Translations under genes and position numbers: made by a program
The notes under the pieces: model-generated
Database searches by the model: none
What the model saw: the letters and a program-made list of their open reading frames with translations, nothing else
What the model was told of the DNA's origin: nothing
Shown here: positions 24,330 to 35,579 of the stretch, piece after piece
Numbering within the stretch: the stretch's first letter is position 1
Layout of the letters: each line of letters begins with the position of its first letter
Source: Diplocarpon mali
Lineage: Eukaryota; Ascomycota; Leotiomycetes; Helotiales; Drepanopezizaceae
Direction: 5' to 3'
NCBI GenBank assembly: GCA_024741835.1
Contig: JAENRP010000155.1
Coordinates: forward strand, 36,292 to 100,291
DNA length: 64,000 nucleotides

Positions 24330-26700
24330 AAGTACTTTAGGCTAAGCTTCTATTAGTTTCAGAGAGCTCCCTCTTTCGGTATTACCCTTAAGAGCTTCTA
24401 TATCCTAGCATAGCTCCCGATCGATCGATGCTTTTAGTAAGAGCTGGCGTGCTTCTTCACTAGTTGCCTATAGTAGAGCTTCTAGTAATTAAAGGGCCTG
24501 CTCCTACCCTTGCGATTACTCAGTCCATATAGCAACTAGAGGCCTGGTATTGCGCTCCCCAGCGGAACTAGCATTTATAATATTGCTTTCGACGCTCTTC
24601 CTAACTATTAATAGTTGTCTTAAAGCGTCTAACCCTTTGCTACTAGGCAGCTGCTCCTAAGTAGCTAGAGTAGAAATGCTATAAGTAGCCTTATAAGGGA
24701 CAAGAGCCCTTAATAGATCTGAGCTTAAAGCTTCTATTAGTAAAAGATTAATAGGCTTACCTCCTACTAGGTTATCTGCAGGCTGCTCGTCCAGAGCTTC
24801 CTCTACATTCTCGACAATTAACTTAGCGTCTTAAGCTTTCTCTTCCTCCTTCTTAATCATTTGCATAATCTCCTTAATAATTGGGAGCAAGTGGCCAGCC
24901 ACCTTTTTATACTCCTTAAAGTAGAATTTGGACTTATCGAATTCGACATTTTAAGAGATTATAATCTTTCGGAGCTTAGGCACTTAGATCCTATATATAT
25001 TAGTGGCGTAGTAACTAACTAGGTATTTAATATGCCCTTATAGCATAGTTTTAAAAGCTCTCTTATTTTTTAGAGCTTCCCTCTCCTTTGCTAATAGGTA
25101 CGCGCGCGCTCTATATACTTTTATACCCTCCTATTCTAGTCTTAAATCAGTGGTAAGCTTTATAGTGATCTACGGATCATACTATTTGAAGTATTATCTA
25201 AACTAGAGCTAGAGCACCTCATTTGGACTCTTCCATCCCTTGCGCTTTAATAGGCCGTTATTATAAAGGTATATTGCTACTAGTACGGCTTTAGGCTATA
25301 GGTGCTTTAGGAGGTTAGCAGAGATTAGCATAGTAAGTGCCTTTTTAATAATCTCTGCTCCTGCTCTTTCGGAAGCTCCATTTGATTTATAAGTATAAGA
25401 TAGAGTGACTTCTACCTCTATGCCTTTAGCTTTGCACTACTTTTTATATTTTAATACTCCTTATAAGGGAAATACTAAGGTATTATTATCGCTCTTTAGA
25501 ATATATAGGAAAAGGCAGTAATGGCGCTTTACCTATACTTTAAAAGATTAAAGAGCTCTTAGAACTAGTATTAAGAACTTATAGAGCAGAGTATATCTAA
25601 ATAACTTCTTATTAAATTCATCCTTAATTAAGAGAAGCCAGCTTTCTAAGGAGAGGCTTGACGTACTATAGTCAAATAGGTCCTAGGAGCACTTAAAGAA
25701 CGGTCTTAAAGCCTTAAAATCTAACTCTCTTTTAAAAGGCTTTTGCTTAGCTTTTGCCTAAGCGCAAGCTTTATAATTAATTTATAGCTTCCCTTTGATC
25801 TTTACCCCTCTTACGTTTAGTATAAGCTTCTTAAGCGCCTTAGCTCTTAGATGGCCTAATCAAAGGTGTTAAATATCTGCCGAATCGTTCCTAGCTCTTA
25901 GGAATACGCTGCTCCTTAAGGGTTTATATTAGCTTCGCAGACGCTATTATAAAGTAGGGAAAGCTAAGCAAGTTGGTTAAGCATAGCATAGCAAGTTAAA
26001 AGCATTATAAAAGTTGATAGGCTTATATTCAAATACTATAACGTTCGACCTACGCTTTAGCTGCTTTATAACTATGTTATTATCTATTATACCCCTTTAA
26101 AGCGTTGCGTCTAGGCCTATATATCATACCCTAGCCTTTTTTAAAAGAGGCTTTAAGATAATATTAATATTAAACCTATCTATAAGTGCTATATTCTTAA
26201 GCTCTAAGTCTCTTCTATCGGTAAGAACCCCTTTTATCAGACGTATACCCCTTTCCCTTATTAGCAGACTTAAGCTCCCTGCCTTTATATAGTCTTAGGG
26301 ATATGCGATTTTCAATGATCTAAGAACTAGAAGCTCCTTTTAATTAATAAAGTGCGTCGCAGCGTAGTTGTCGAGTAGGATTGTATTTAAGAGAGCGTAG
26401 GGAGCTTTAAGGGTAGAGTATATTCCTAGGGTAAAGTCTTTAAAGAGAGCTGGATCTAAAAGGGCGGCGATAATCTTGGATTTGCTGCTCTTTAAAGCTT
26501 TAGCAGATGTTCTCTCTTTAAATTGATCTATAAGAGCTTATTTAATATAAGAGAGCTTAGTATAAAGCTTTCTCCATTTTAAGGAAGCAAGGTTTTTACG
26601 CGTTCTTTTAACCTTATTATAGCTAGGGAGGTTTTAAAGTATATCTTCCTTAGCGCTAGTTAAGGTATATTTCAGCCTATTATACTCCTTTAGGTTTTAG
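24330..26700 (-). pseudogene. integrase and integrase-RT hinge of element C, RIP-destroyed
   Basis: The minus strand reads KGWKSPNEVL, a conserved Copia integrase box (TPxExW-type) near 25220. Then comes the RAYLLAKEREAL/KTML-GHIKYLV segment, a NVEFDKSKFYF block, and a long Glu/Lys- and Ser-rich hinge to about 24330. The catalytic core farther right (25300-26700) is too degraded for me to place residues. Confidence 0.6.
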
Positions 26701-27930
26701 AAGTGATTTTTGACCTAAGGGCAAAGGCACTTTTTAACGCTCCCCTTAAGAGTCTTCTTCGCCTTACCTTTACTTAATGCTCCTAGATTAGTATAATCGC
26801 CTACTCCTTTAAGCGAGGCGTATACTTTAAGGGTTGCCTTTAATAAGGAGCTTGCGAGGCTTTGCTCTATTAAGCTTAAGAACTAATTAATGTAATAGAC
26901 CATATCTTTTCTATACTTTAGACTTAGCTTATTATCTCTAATAAGCTCTGCCTAAGTCTATTAAGACTAAGTAGGAGCCTAATAGTAAACTAACTATAAA
27001 AACTTCGTAATCGCAAGAGAGCCTTAAACCTTTGGGATTCTATAAGTTCGAGCTTCTTAATAGATCTCCTTAAAGCTAGCAAGCTAGGTCTTTAGGTCCA
27101 CTTTGCTACTCCTGGTTTCAAAGAGCTTAGTATTATAGTCTTCCCGAATTGACTCTATTATACTAACCTCAGAGGGGGCTAGTTCCCTGCGCAAGTGCTC
27201 TACGATCTATTAAATTAATAGTTTCCCTACTTCCTTACAATTATATTACACTACTTAAAGTAATATAGGGTATACTATCTTAGTAATCTAATAGTATAAT
27301 TGAGTATAAGAGCTCCTATTCCTTTTCTACGTTTCTACTAAGAGATTATATTACATTACTGCCATTTTGTACTCTAGCTTTACGTCTTTAGCTATTGTCT
27401 TCGCAGGTAGTAGTAGAGCTAGCGTTTATTAATCGGTAGCTTCCTACTATTAATATAACTTATAATAGCTTTGTAATACTCTCTAGTCCTATCCTTTTAC
27501 AATTTTTTCAAGCTGCGGCAGTTCTATTTCTAAATCTAGCAGATATAAAGCTTCGTTCTTATAAAGCAGAGCTTAGTTTCCTATCTCTATAGTATATAGT
27601 TTAGGGTTATTAACCTATCTTAGCTTTTCTATATACTTCTAGAGGTATAGAAATTCGGCCTAAAACTCTAGCTTAGCGTACCAAATGCGCTATAACTTCC
27701 TATCCTAGAGTATAATTCCACTAGAGCTAAGCTCTTGAGCTTCTTTTTACTAATATTCGCTTATATTAATTAGAATAGTAGGGAGTATAGTATTAGTTGG
27801 CTAGGAGCGTTGGAACGTCAAGTCAGGTCGTATAACGCGTATAGGCAAGGGAGAATAGATGAAAAATAGTAGTAAAACCTCTCTAAGAAGTCTTTAAACA
27901 TAGTAGATTTTTAATCGTTTGCTCCTTAGG
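26700..27930 (-). pseudogene. gag/protease region of element C, RIP-destroyed
   Basis: Assigned by position, between the 5' LTR and the integrase. The frame is heavily interrupted and I did not find an intact zinc knuckle or protease loop. Confidence 0.4.
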
Positions 27931-27952
27931 AGTTGCGAATAGTACTAATAAC
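27930..27952 (-). other. candidate primer-binding site of element C
   Basis: Directly inside the 5' LTR the minus strand reads GTTATTAGTACTATTCGC. Its complement ends CTAATAAC, the pattern of an anticodon loop with AAU. This suggests priming by a half-tRNA cut in the anticodon loop rather than by a tRNA 3' end. Inferred, and RIP changes blur the match. Confidence 0.35.
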
Positions 27953-28124
27953 TATTGTGCTATATTTAGAGGTAGATTCTTAGTAGTGGCAGAAGCTTGT
28001 AAAATTCTACTCTAACTGTATACCTAAGCTCCCTTTATAGAAGTGCTCCGTGGCCACTTCAGGGGTATATTACATAAGCCAGTCCTCAGATGCCTCAGTG
28101 CCTGAGGCTCCTTATGGCGCAACA
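27953..28124 (-). repeat. 5' LTR of element C (right end)
   Basis: 172 bp. The inner left edge is mutated (TATTGTGCTATATTTAG). The outer right edge is clean and ends TTATGGCGCAACA, immediately followed by the TSD copy CTTAA. Confidence 0.9.
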
Positions 28125-31100
28125 CTTAATAAATTATAACCTTAAGTTATTATTCTTAAAATATCTAAAGAATGCAAGTAGGAATACTAAGCGATTTCTT
28201 AGCCTATTAATTGTCCTACCTTCCTATAATCCTTATTTTTACATTTTCAGTAAGGTCGCCTCCTTTATTATTTAAGATATAGATCTTTTAAGATCACTTT
28301 AAATTCTTACTTACTTTGACTTATTTTATATTCTTAATATTAGCCTTTAATTATAGCATTCCTATTACTTTCCTTAAATAATAAATAAAAAGTCCAATTT
28401 CCTTAATATATATATAATAAACCTATTATAGCTTATATGCCCTTTTAATTCTTATACCTTATTAAACTCTCTTATTTATACTCCCTATCTTTTATAAGTA
28501 ATATGCCTTTAAAGAACTTATAAATGGCTTTATCTATTATAATAAAGGATAAATAATTACTAATTATAAACTTCTCTTAAGACGGCAGAGCTATTATATT
28601 ATTAAAGAGCTTTAAATCGACTTACGCAGCCTTAAGAGATATAAAGTAATAAAAACTCCTTTTAGCTTATGCGAATGCTATTAATAACCTTTTAACCCGA
28701 GTGGCCCCTGGAATTCTCCAATTTAACAACTTTTTAACTAAAGAATTAAAACTAAAGGGAATCTTTAAAGAGGAATTCTTAGCTGATATAGATTAATATA
28801 TAACCTTGGCTAATACTTTTAAAATAGATTAAGATAAAAGGGAAGAATCTATTTAATAAATAGATAATTTAGCTATTAATAAGAGAGGACTCCTATTTTA
28901 TTCACACTTTTTAATAAATATTAATTCTAATAATAGAAGGCGAGTATTATTAAAAATTCTTAAGGAAAATACTCCTATAGCTAGAGCTATTTAGATTCTC
29001 AATTTCTTTATTATTTAAGAAGGAGTAGTAAAATTCTAAGGCAATCGAATTTATAGTTACAGATTTATAGGCCTATTTAATATAGTACTTATAGTAGTAG
29101 ATAGGGCTATAAAAAGATTAAATTAGGCTGCAGATATTACCCTACCTAATAGTACTATTATTAATATGCTAAGGCTTTGCGCTTCTGCTTATAGTTTGCT
29201 TATTTTAAAAGAGAACTGGACTCTTATACTAAGGTTTAAATGAGATTTCTTTAATAATAAAGAAGGGAATTGGTTATTTATAATTAAGCCTGCCTTAAAA
29301 TTCGCTCCTTAACTTAAAGATATAATAAGTGCTAAACTATATAATTTGACTCGCAATCTTAGATTAAGAGTTAGAAGTAAGAATTTTAGAACTAGACCTA
29401 ACCTACCTTTTATTAAAATGATTTTAGAAACTGTTATTGAATAAACTGCTTAAACGCTTAGCGCAGCCTCTTTAGAATTTTCAGAATCTTTAAAGGACTT
29501 TCCTTTAATTAAACGACCTATTTTAGCTTAACCTTTAAGAAGGATAGATTATTTAATAGCTACCTTAGCTGATTTGCAATTTGAAACTAAAGGATTGCGC
29601 GCTTAATTAGACTCCTTCCTTAATAACTTAAAGAAGCTAGTTCTTAACTTCTTTATATCTATATGCAACTGTTTTAGAAATAATAATATAGGGGAAGACC
29701 CTATTCTTATTACTTTAAAGACGACTAGGAGAGCTATTAAATAGATTTAATAGCTTATCTTAAATGAGTTTGCCCTTATAAATATTATTCAATTCTTTAA
29801 TAATTATAAAAGTTAAGAACTTAGTCTCTTAGATGCTAAGTAAGACTATTTTATCTTATAAGAAAGAGAATGCAAAAAGGAATCTGTTAATTAAGACATT
29901 TATAATTATAGCAATATACTTCAATCGGTTATTCTCAACCTTAAGCTTAGAAAATAATATAATATTTAGGTATTCTTTATAATAAAGACTCACTTTCGAT
30001 AGTATCTTCTTAGCGTAGGAATTAAGGGAAGAAGACTTTACGACCTTTATATTTGCTCTCTTTCAGTTTACTATAATCTTAATTATAAAGGATTTAATAT
30101 TAACGAAACTATTAAATACTTTAAGCTTTTTTATATAATAGAAGATATTAATCTTTTTCTAATCTACTTTAATAATTAGTTCTTTATCTCTTTAAAGATA
30201 CGTAAATCTAACTTATTAATAATAGAAGCATCTTTAGGTGCTATAAAATTCAAGGCTGATCCTAAAGCCTTAAAGGCATTAGAGTTGATTAAATAGAATA
30301 ATTCTTTCTTTTCGATATTATTAAGTAATAAATAGTAAGAGGAAATAGAAGAAGAAGGGTCAATTGTAATGCTTAAACCCTTCGGATGCCGCTTCTTAAC
30401 TGACAATTTTACTACTAATGATAGTACTTTTATAAGTATATTCCTCTCTATTATAAGATAAGAAGTAGAGATATACCTTTATTACTTTTGCCTTATAAAT
30501 AACGCGACCTCTATACCTTCTTATTTTCTTTATAATATAATGTTCAATCTTATTTAATAAGTCCTTCGGATGCATTATAAACTCTACCTCTTAGCTATAA
30601 TAGTAAAAAGTAAAGGAGCCTATTAGCTTATAGCCTACCTTAAACCTCCTTAATTAATTGGCCTTAATCTTTATAATTAAGTCGTTTTGATAAAGAGAGA
30701 TACAAGTGCTACTAATAAAGAAATTCTGATTTTCACTTGCAGTCCTGGCCTATAAGTCAATTTTATTAGAAAGCAAGTCTTAGATTATTAGATCCTACTA
30801 ATCGGATAAGGGCCAGCTTTTAAAAGCCTTAATAGGTAGGTCGGCTTTTAGTCGAATATAAAACTCACTCTATTTATAAAGAAGATAAGTCGATAGACTT
30901 CTTAAGTACTTAGTTCAAAATCTTAATTAGCTTAAATAATTATAAAATTAAAGCGAAAGGAGATCTTACGACCTATTACTAATAATAGTAATCTAATTAT
31001 AGTAATAACGAAATAGGGATACCTTCTTAAAATGCTTTCGGACAATTCTTATAAGACTGGTGGTTTTATAGCCTTTTATAATAACTATATAGCCATCTGC

Positions 31101-31876
31101 GATAAGAATACCTTAGAAAATAAGACTCGAATCTCCGATCTTATCTTTTTAATTTCTACTCTAAAGCAACCTCTAGTACCTTAATAGATTAACGCAAGTA
31201 AAACTACTGCACCTTTTAAGGCAGCTTTTCATCTTAAGAACTGCAGTAGCCTTTTTAAAGCTATTATTAGTCGACGCTCTTAAATAGACCCTTTAGTCAT
31301 AATTAAAGTATAAAAGTTGTTTCTTTTTAATAAAGATAAATTGAAAATCCACCTTATAGAATATAATCAGAAACTCTTCGACGCCTTTATTAATACCTAA
31401 ACGAATATTACAAATACTAAGTCGCTTCTTTATAAACTTAAGTCTTAAGGATAATGCGATAAAGTAAATGCTATCCAAAAGCCTAATATACTAATTAATA
31501 AAAATATTATTGTAAGAAAATTTAAAAAAGAGATAAGCTATAATAATAGTATAATGCCAGACCCTAATTTAGGAACCAATTTCCTATTTTTACCCTTAAG
31601 CTTAGAAACGCCAAGACTGACTCGCGAGCCCGGCCTGCAAGTGAAGTTGGACTCGGCTAGCTTAAGCCTATAAGATAGTTCAGATAAACCTTAGTTATTA
31701 AATCTAAGGGTACTAATAGAAGATCCTTTAATAGAGGTCCTTAAAGCTAAGAAATCGCCAAGAAATAAGAACTAACGCAAAAGAAGAAGACTCCGAAGTA
31801 ATAATAGAACTAACAATTAAGTCGACTTAAGCCTGGAGAATTAAGTCTACCCCCCCTTTAAAAACCATTTAAAGAG
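28125..31876 (+). pseudogene. extra module 1 of element A, downstream of pol, unknown function
   Basis: Standard Gypsy elements end shortly after integrase; this one has a further long, protein-like frame. With RIP stops read as Gln, runs of 50-100 residues appear, e.g. NNLLTRVAPGILQFNNFL, DITLPNSTIINMLRLCAS, FKADPKALKALELI and EVEIYLYYFCLI. I recognise no domain. The same module in A' lies at 50750-54530. Palindromes sit at 29349-29371, 30735-30757 and 31620-31642. The antisense 76-codon frame at 30176-30406 is a shadow of this module. An env-like or host-derived gene is possible but unsupported. Confidence 0.5.
31620..31642. repeat. 23-bp palindrome in module 1 of A (matched by 50999-51021 in A')
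   Basis: The best preserved copy: arms ACTCGCGAGCC and GGCCTGCAAGT around a central C. In the module frame it reads LTREPGLQVK. A degenerate second copy seems to overlap just right of it (31649-31675). Confidence 0.8.
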
Positions 31877-31961
31877 TGTTATGCAGAAAATAGGCTAAAT
31901 ATGCTAGTACGCGCCCTAAGGTGTGGATTCACATTTTGGCCGAGCGGTATTATACACAACA
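31877..31961 (+). repeat. left terminal repeat of element D
   Basis: 85 bp, nearly identical to the right repeat. The outer end TGTTATGCAG is intact. The inner end reads TATACACAACA where the partner has TATGCATAACA. Confidence 0.9.
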
Positions 31962-31985
31962 GTTATAAGCCCTGTGAGCGCAGCG
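31962..31985 (+). other. candidate primer-binding site of element D
   Basis: GTTATAAGCCCTGTGAGC begins directly after the left repeat. Its complement ends CAGGGCTTATAAC, which can form the 5' half of an anticodon stem and a CTTATAA loop (anticodon UAU). Because D is almost RIP-free this is probably the true sequence. Element G has GTTATAAGCCCTATAAGC at the same place. Confidence 0.45.
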
Positions 31986-32306
31986 ATAATTCTTTCGCAT
32001 TCCTCTTGCGCGAGGTTTAGCCGACGTTTCTTTCGCTTCGAAGTTCTACCGGTCGCCGATTTCCCAAATTCTTAGTAATAATTATACTCGGTTTCGACTG
32101 TATCAATAGGAGTTTCGATAGGTTTGAGTAAAAAGACGTCCGATGGCCGTCCGACGTATGGCCGAAGGAGAAATTGCGGTCTTCCGGCCCTTCCGACCAC
32201 CTATTTTCTACTAGCTTAGCGGTCTATGCGCTATATCTACGCTACTATAGACTAGGCTAGTACTTAGGCCGCTGGAAAAACTGTTCTTCCAGCGACCTAG
32301 GGGGTA

Positions 32307-32391
32307 TATTATGCAGAAAATAGGCTAAATATGCTAGTACGCGCCCTAAGGTGTGGATTCACATTTTGGCCGAGCGGTATTATGCATAACA
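32307..32391 (+). repeat. right terminal repeat of element D
   Basis: 85 bp, inner start TATTATGCAG (one G-to-A change) and outer end TATGCATAACA followed by the TSD AAGAG. Confidence 0.9.
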
Positions 32392-32437
32392 AAGAGATTG
32401 CGAATTAGAAGTTGAATTTTTTAGGATTATCTACTTT
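32392..32437 (+). other. short remnant of element A between D and E
   Basis: 46 bp matching A' at about 50735-50780 in inverse orientation (GATTGCGAATTAGA... and GGATTATCTACTTT). It shows that D and E entered A independently, 46 bp apart. The last five bases, ACTTT, are the expected left TSD of E. Confidence 0.8.
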
Positions 32438-32632
32438 TATTAAGATAGGTGATATAGCCATCACTCCGATGTATTATCATATGACCTTACTGCTTAGTTA
32501 GTAGGATATTGATACGTATATAGCTATAGGGAAGAAAGGGGTAACCTTCCTTCCTTAACTCTTATTAATATATCGACTATCGACCTTTAGAAGCCTCTTT
32601 TACCTACTGCGCCGACTTACTTAAGCTTAATA
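32438..32632 (+). repeat. 5' LTR of element E
   Basis: 195 bp, the same family as both LTRs of F. It starts TATTAAGATAGGTG (RIP form of TGTTGAG...) and ends CTTAAGCTTAATA. GGTTATAAGCCTTAG, the candidate primer-binding site, follows at 32633. Confidence 0.88.
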
Positions 32633-32999
32633 GGTTATAAGCCTTAGATAGACCGATAATAGATTATTAACTTCCTTTAAAAAGCACTTGCGCTGCAACT
32701 ATTAATAGGAAATTGAATAAGATTTATAATAAGAGGCGAGCAATCGGCGAATAGGAGGTATGATTCCCTATTTAGCTAACCTATATTATAAGAGGTGTGA
32801 TTCCTTGCTTTATAACCCTTTAGTACTATAAGAGGTATGATTCCTTGCTTTATTATATTTTATAAGAGGTATGATTCCCTGCGTTATAGCTTAAAAAACC
32901 CTTTTTAATAAAAGGACTTCCTCCTTATTTAATACTTTTATAATACCTGCTATTTAATCATTTTAACCTTTCGATAGGAGGAGTACCCTTAACTATTTA

Positions 33000-34095
33000 A
33001 TTTATTTGATTTTAACCGCAATTCTATTCGAAATAGCAATAGCTTCCGATTCTGATCGAAACACTAGACCTAAAGACCTCTAACTCTTTCGAAAGAACTG
33101 GCAATGATAGTTCGACGATTTAAAGCTTTACTTTAAAAGCAAAGGTATTAAAATAGCGATTTAAAAGACACTTATTAAATACGTAAGAATAGCCCCTTAT
33201 ACTCTCTTTACTAATTTGTCTACTTCTACTTTAATAGCTAATATAACTGCTAAGGATTTGTTAAATATATTAAATAAGCTTAGCTTAAGAGCTTTAGTAG
33301 ATAATAACCGAGAATCCTAAAGGTAGATTTTAAATATAGAAAAGGAGAAGGAGTATAGGCTAGCCTTAGCCAAATGCAAGCTTAAGATTAATAGAGGTTT
33401 AAGCGATAAAGACTAAGATTTTATTCGAGTTTATAATAATATAAAGATAAGATAGGATACTTTAAAGGTAAAATACTCTTAGATAACTGCCTTTAATACC
33501 TAGTATCTATTATAGTAGATTACTTTATTTTAATATAGAAAAGATAAAGATAGTAAGGATATAGATATAAATATAAATTTTATTTAATTTATACTATATA
33601 AAGTAAAGAGGAGAGTAAGAGCTGCAGATCCTAGGATAGCTATGACTTTTAAAGAAACTTAGCTTTTTAATTTCTTATTTAATAGCTTCCCTTTTAAGTT
33701 CGCTATTATAAAACAATCTCTTCTTATCTAACCTAACCTTAAGATTTATAAGAAGATCGACCTCCTTCGAACTATTAAGTAAGACTTTAAAGGACGCTTT
33801 AAATTAGCAAATGCCGCATTATAAGGTAATAATAAGCCTAAGAAGAGGAAGGAGCGCGGGACAAGCCTTTAAGCTTATTAGGAATGCTACTTTTATAATA
33901 GTGCTTATAATATTACTAATTATAAAGTTAAAAGGCAATTGATCGATATAGTCGCTAGCTTTAATATTAAAAAGCAATTGAAGTAGAAGTTAAGAAGTAA
34001 ACTGCCCTTATCCTACCGAAGGCCGCAACTATTAAGGAAAGGTAAAGGAAAAGGCTATTTAGCCAGAACTTTAGTAGATACCTTTAATAATAATA
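33000..34095 (+). pseudogene. gag of element E, RIP-destroyed and cut by G
   Basis: Collinear with gag of F at 35580-36670 and nearly identical in wording (e.g. LNKLSLRALVDNN, EKEYRLALAKCKLK, PRIAMTFKET). The damaged knuckle is near 33880-33930. The frame ends at the TSD GTAGG, where G enters. Confidence 0.65.
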
Positions 34096-34100
34096 GTAGG

Positions 34101-34297
34101 TGTTGTGCAGAATGGGCGGAGTCTCCACTTATTCTGGAGACCCTCTACGTGACTCTGCTTAGTCATAGACTCTCCCTTTTCTTTCCGAAGTCTCCTTACT
34201 ATATATATACTAGATAATAATATAATCAATCATCTTCTCCTACTTCTACAAGCCTCCTAAGCGACCTAATAAAGGCCCTCTAGCCGACCGCACTATA
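34101..34297 (+). repeat. 5' LTR of element G
   Basis: 197 bp. The outer left half is clean (TGTTGTGCAGAATGGGCGG) and the inner right end is mutated (GCACTATA for GCACCACA). Confidence 0.9.
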
Positions 34298-34320
34298 GTT
34301 ATAAGCCCTATAAGCACTTT
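34298..34320 (+). other. candidate primer-binding site of element G
   Basis: GTTATAAGCCCTATAAGC starts right after the LTR. It is the same as the D site apart from G-to-A changes. The complement ends GGGCTTATAAC, again a tRNA anticodon-loop pattern. Confidence 0.4.
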
Positions 34321-34599
34321 AATATACTTTCTCTTTGCATGCAACCGGCTAAAGGGCCCTTTAAGCTCTTAACCGACTTTTCGAGTACTTATAATAACTC
34401 AAAGGACCTTTATTTTCAATTAATAAATCTCTATTTTCCGATCGAACCTTATTTGCAAACTTCATTTATATACCTAACCTTTTTCATTAGACTCTATTTA
34501 ATATATCTAACTCTTTAAGTATCTTTAAGCCTTGCCTTAACACTTTTACCTTTTAAGTAAAGTGGTTTAGTAAATATATATTCTTCATTAAGCTTTATA

Positions 34600-35009
34600 A
34601 TATTACTATTTTTACCGATCTGAGACTCCTATTTAAGTCAATTATAAAGACTGAGCCTTAAGCTCCCTTTATATAAGAGCTTAAGGAATTGGAAACGGCT
34701 AACCTTTACGTAGTATACGCGAGGTTATATAAAGAGTATATAGCGACTCTATTCGAATAGATTTACGCCCGCTTTCCCTTAGGAGATCTGTTAAAGGCTC
34801 CTCCTCTATAGGCTTCTTATAAGGATATTAAGGATAAATATAAAATCCTAATAAAGGAGCATTATATACGTAAGGAAACTTAAAAGACTTAACGCAAATA
34901 TTATAAGCTACTCTTAAAATAGGTCTTTAAGACTGTTAATAGAACGCTCTTAGCTTCCGCGATGGCTTAAGTATAAATCCAAGCTAAAAAGCTCTCCTCT
35001 TTAATACCT
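34600..35009 (+). pseudogene. gag of element G, first part, cut by F
   Basis: A helical, Lys/Glu-rich frame (e.g. LMKLKELETANLY-like, then EKYKILIKEHY) with RIP stops. It continues after F at 41167. Confidence 0.5.
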
Positions 35010-35014
35010 AATAG

Positions 35015-35209
35015 TATTAAGATGGGTGATATAGCCATTACTCCGATGTATTATTATATGACCCTATTGCTTAGTTAATAGGATATTGATATGTATATAG
35101 CTATAGGGAAGAAAGGGGTAACCTTCCTTCCTTAACTCTTATTAATATATCGACTATCGACCTTTAAAAGCCTCCTTTACCTATTGCGCCGACTTACTTA
35201 AGCTTAATA
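35015..35209 (+). repeat. 5' LTR of element F
   Basis: 195 bp. The outer start TATTAAGATGGGTG is less mutated than the inner start of the partner LTR. It ends CTTAAGCTTAATA and is followed by GGTTATAAGCCTTAG, a primer-binding-site candidate of the half-tRNA type. Confidence 0.9.
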
Positions 35210-35579
35210 GGTTATAAGCCTTAGATAGACCGATAATAGATTATTAACTTTCCTTAGAAAGCACTTGCGCTGCAACTATTAATAGGAAGTTGAACGAGAC
35301 TTATAGTAAGAGGCGAGCAATCGGCGAATAGGAGGTATGATTCCCTATTTAGCCAACCTATATTGCAAGAGGTGTGATTCCTTGCTTTATAACCCCTTTG
35401 GTACTATAAGAGGTATAATTCCTTACTTTACTATATTTCGTAAGAGGTATGATTCCCTGCGTTATAGCTAAAAAAACCCTTTTCGATAAGAGGACTTCCT
35501 TCTTATTTAATACTTTTATAATACCTACTATTTAATCATTTCGACTTTTCGATAGGAGGAGTGCCTTTAACTATTTAAT

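Larger units (their letters stand above)
20932..28124 (-). mobile_element. element C: Ty1/Copia retrotransposon, minus strand, inserted in element A
   Basis: 7193 bp with two 172-bp LTRs and the perfect TSD CTTAA (20927-20931 and 28125-28129). A' reads straight through this site. Coding is on the minus strand in the order gag, integrase, RT, RNase H, which is Copia order. The polypurine tract CTAAGGGGTG is on the minus strand next to the left LTR. Confidence 0.92.
31877..32391. mobile_element. element D: 515-bp miniature LTR element (TRIM-like)
   Basis: Two 85-bp terminal direct repeats with ends TGTTATGCA...TGCATAACA (a 9-bp inverted repeat), a 345-bp non-coding interior and the perfect TSD AAGAG (31872-31876 and 32392-32396). 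A' lacks it at the same point. The interior starts with a primer-binding-site-like GTTATAAGCCCTGTGAGC and ends with a GACCTAGGGGG purine tract, the parts needed for reverse transcription in trans. It is nearly free of RIP and clearly more GC-rich than its surroundings. Confidence 0.9.

Noticed and set aside
28090..28275. 61-codon plus-strand frame
   Set aside because: Starts inside the LTR of C and runs into A across the insertion junction, so it is not a real gene.
30176..30406. 76-codon minus-strand frame, matched by a plus-strand frame at 52235-52465
   Set aside because: Conserved in both copies only because it is antisense to the more protein-like module 1 frame; RIP does not create TAA/TAG on this strand there.
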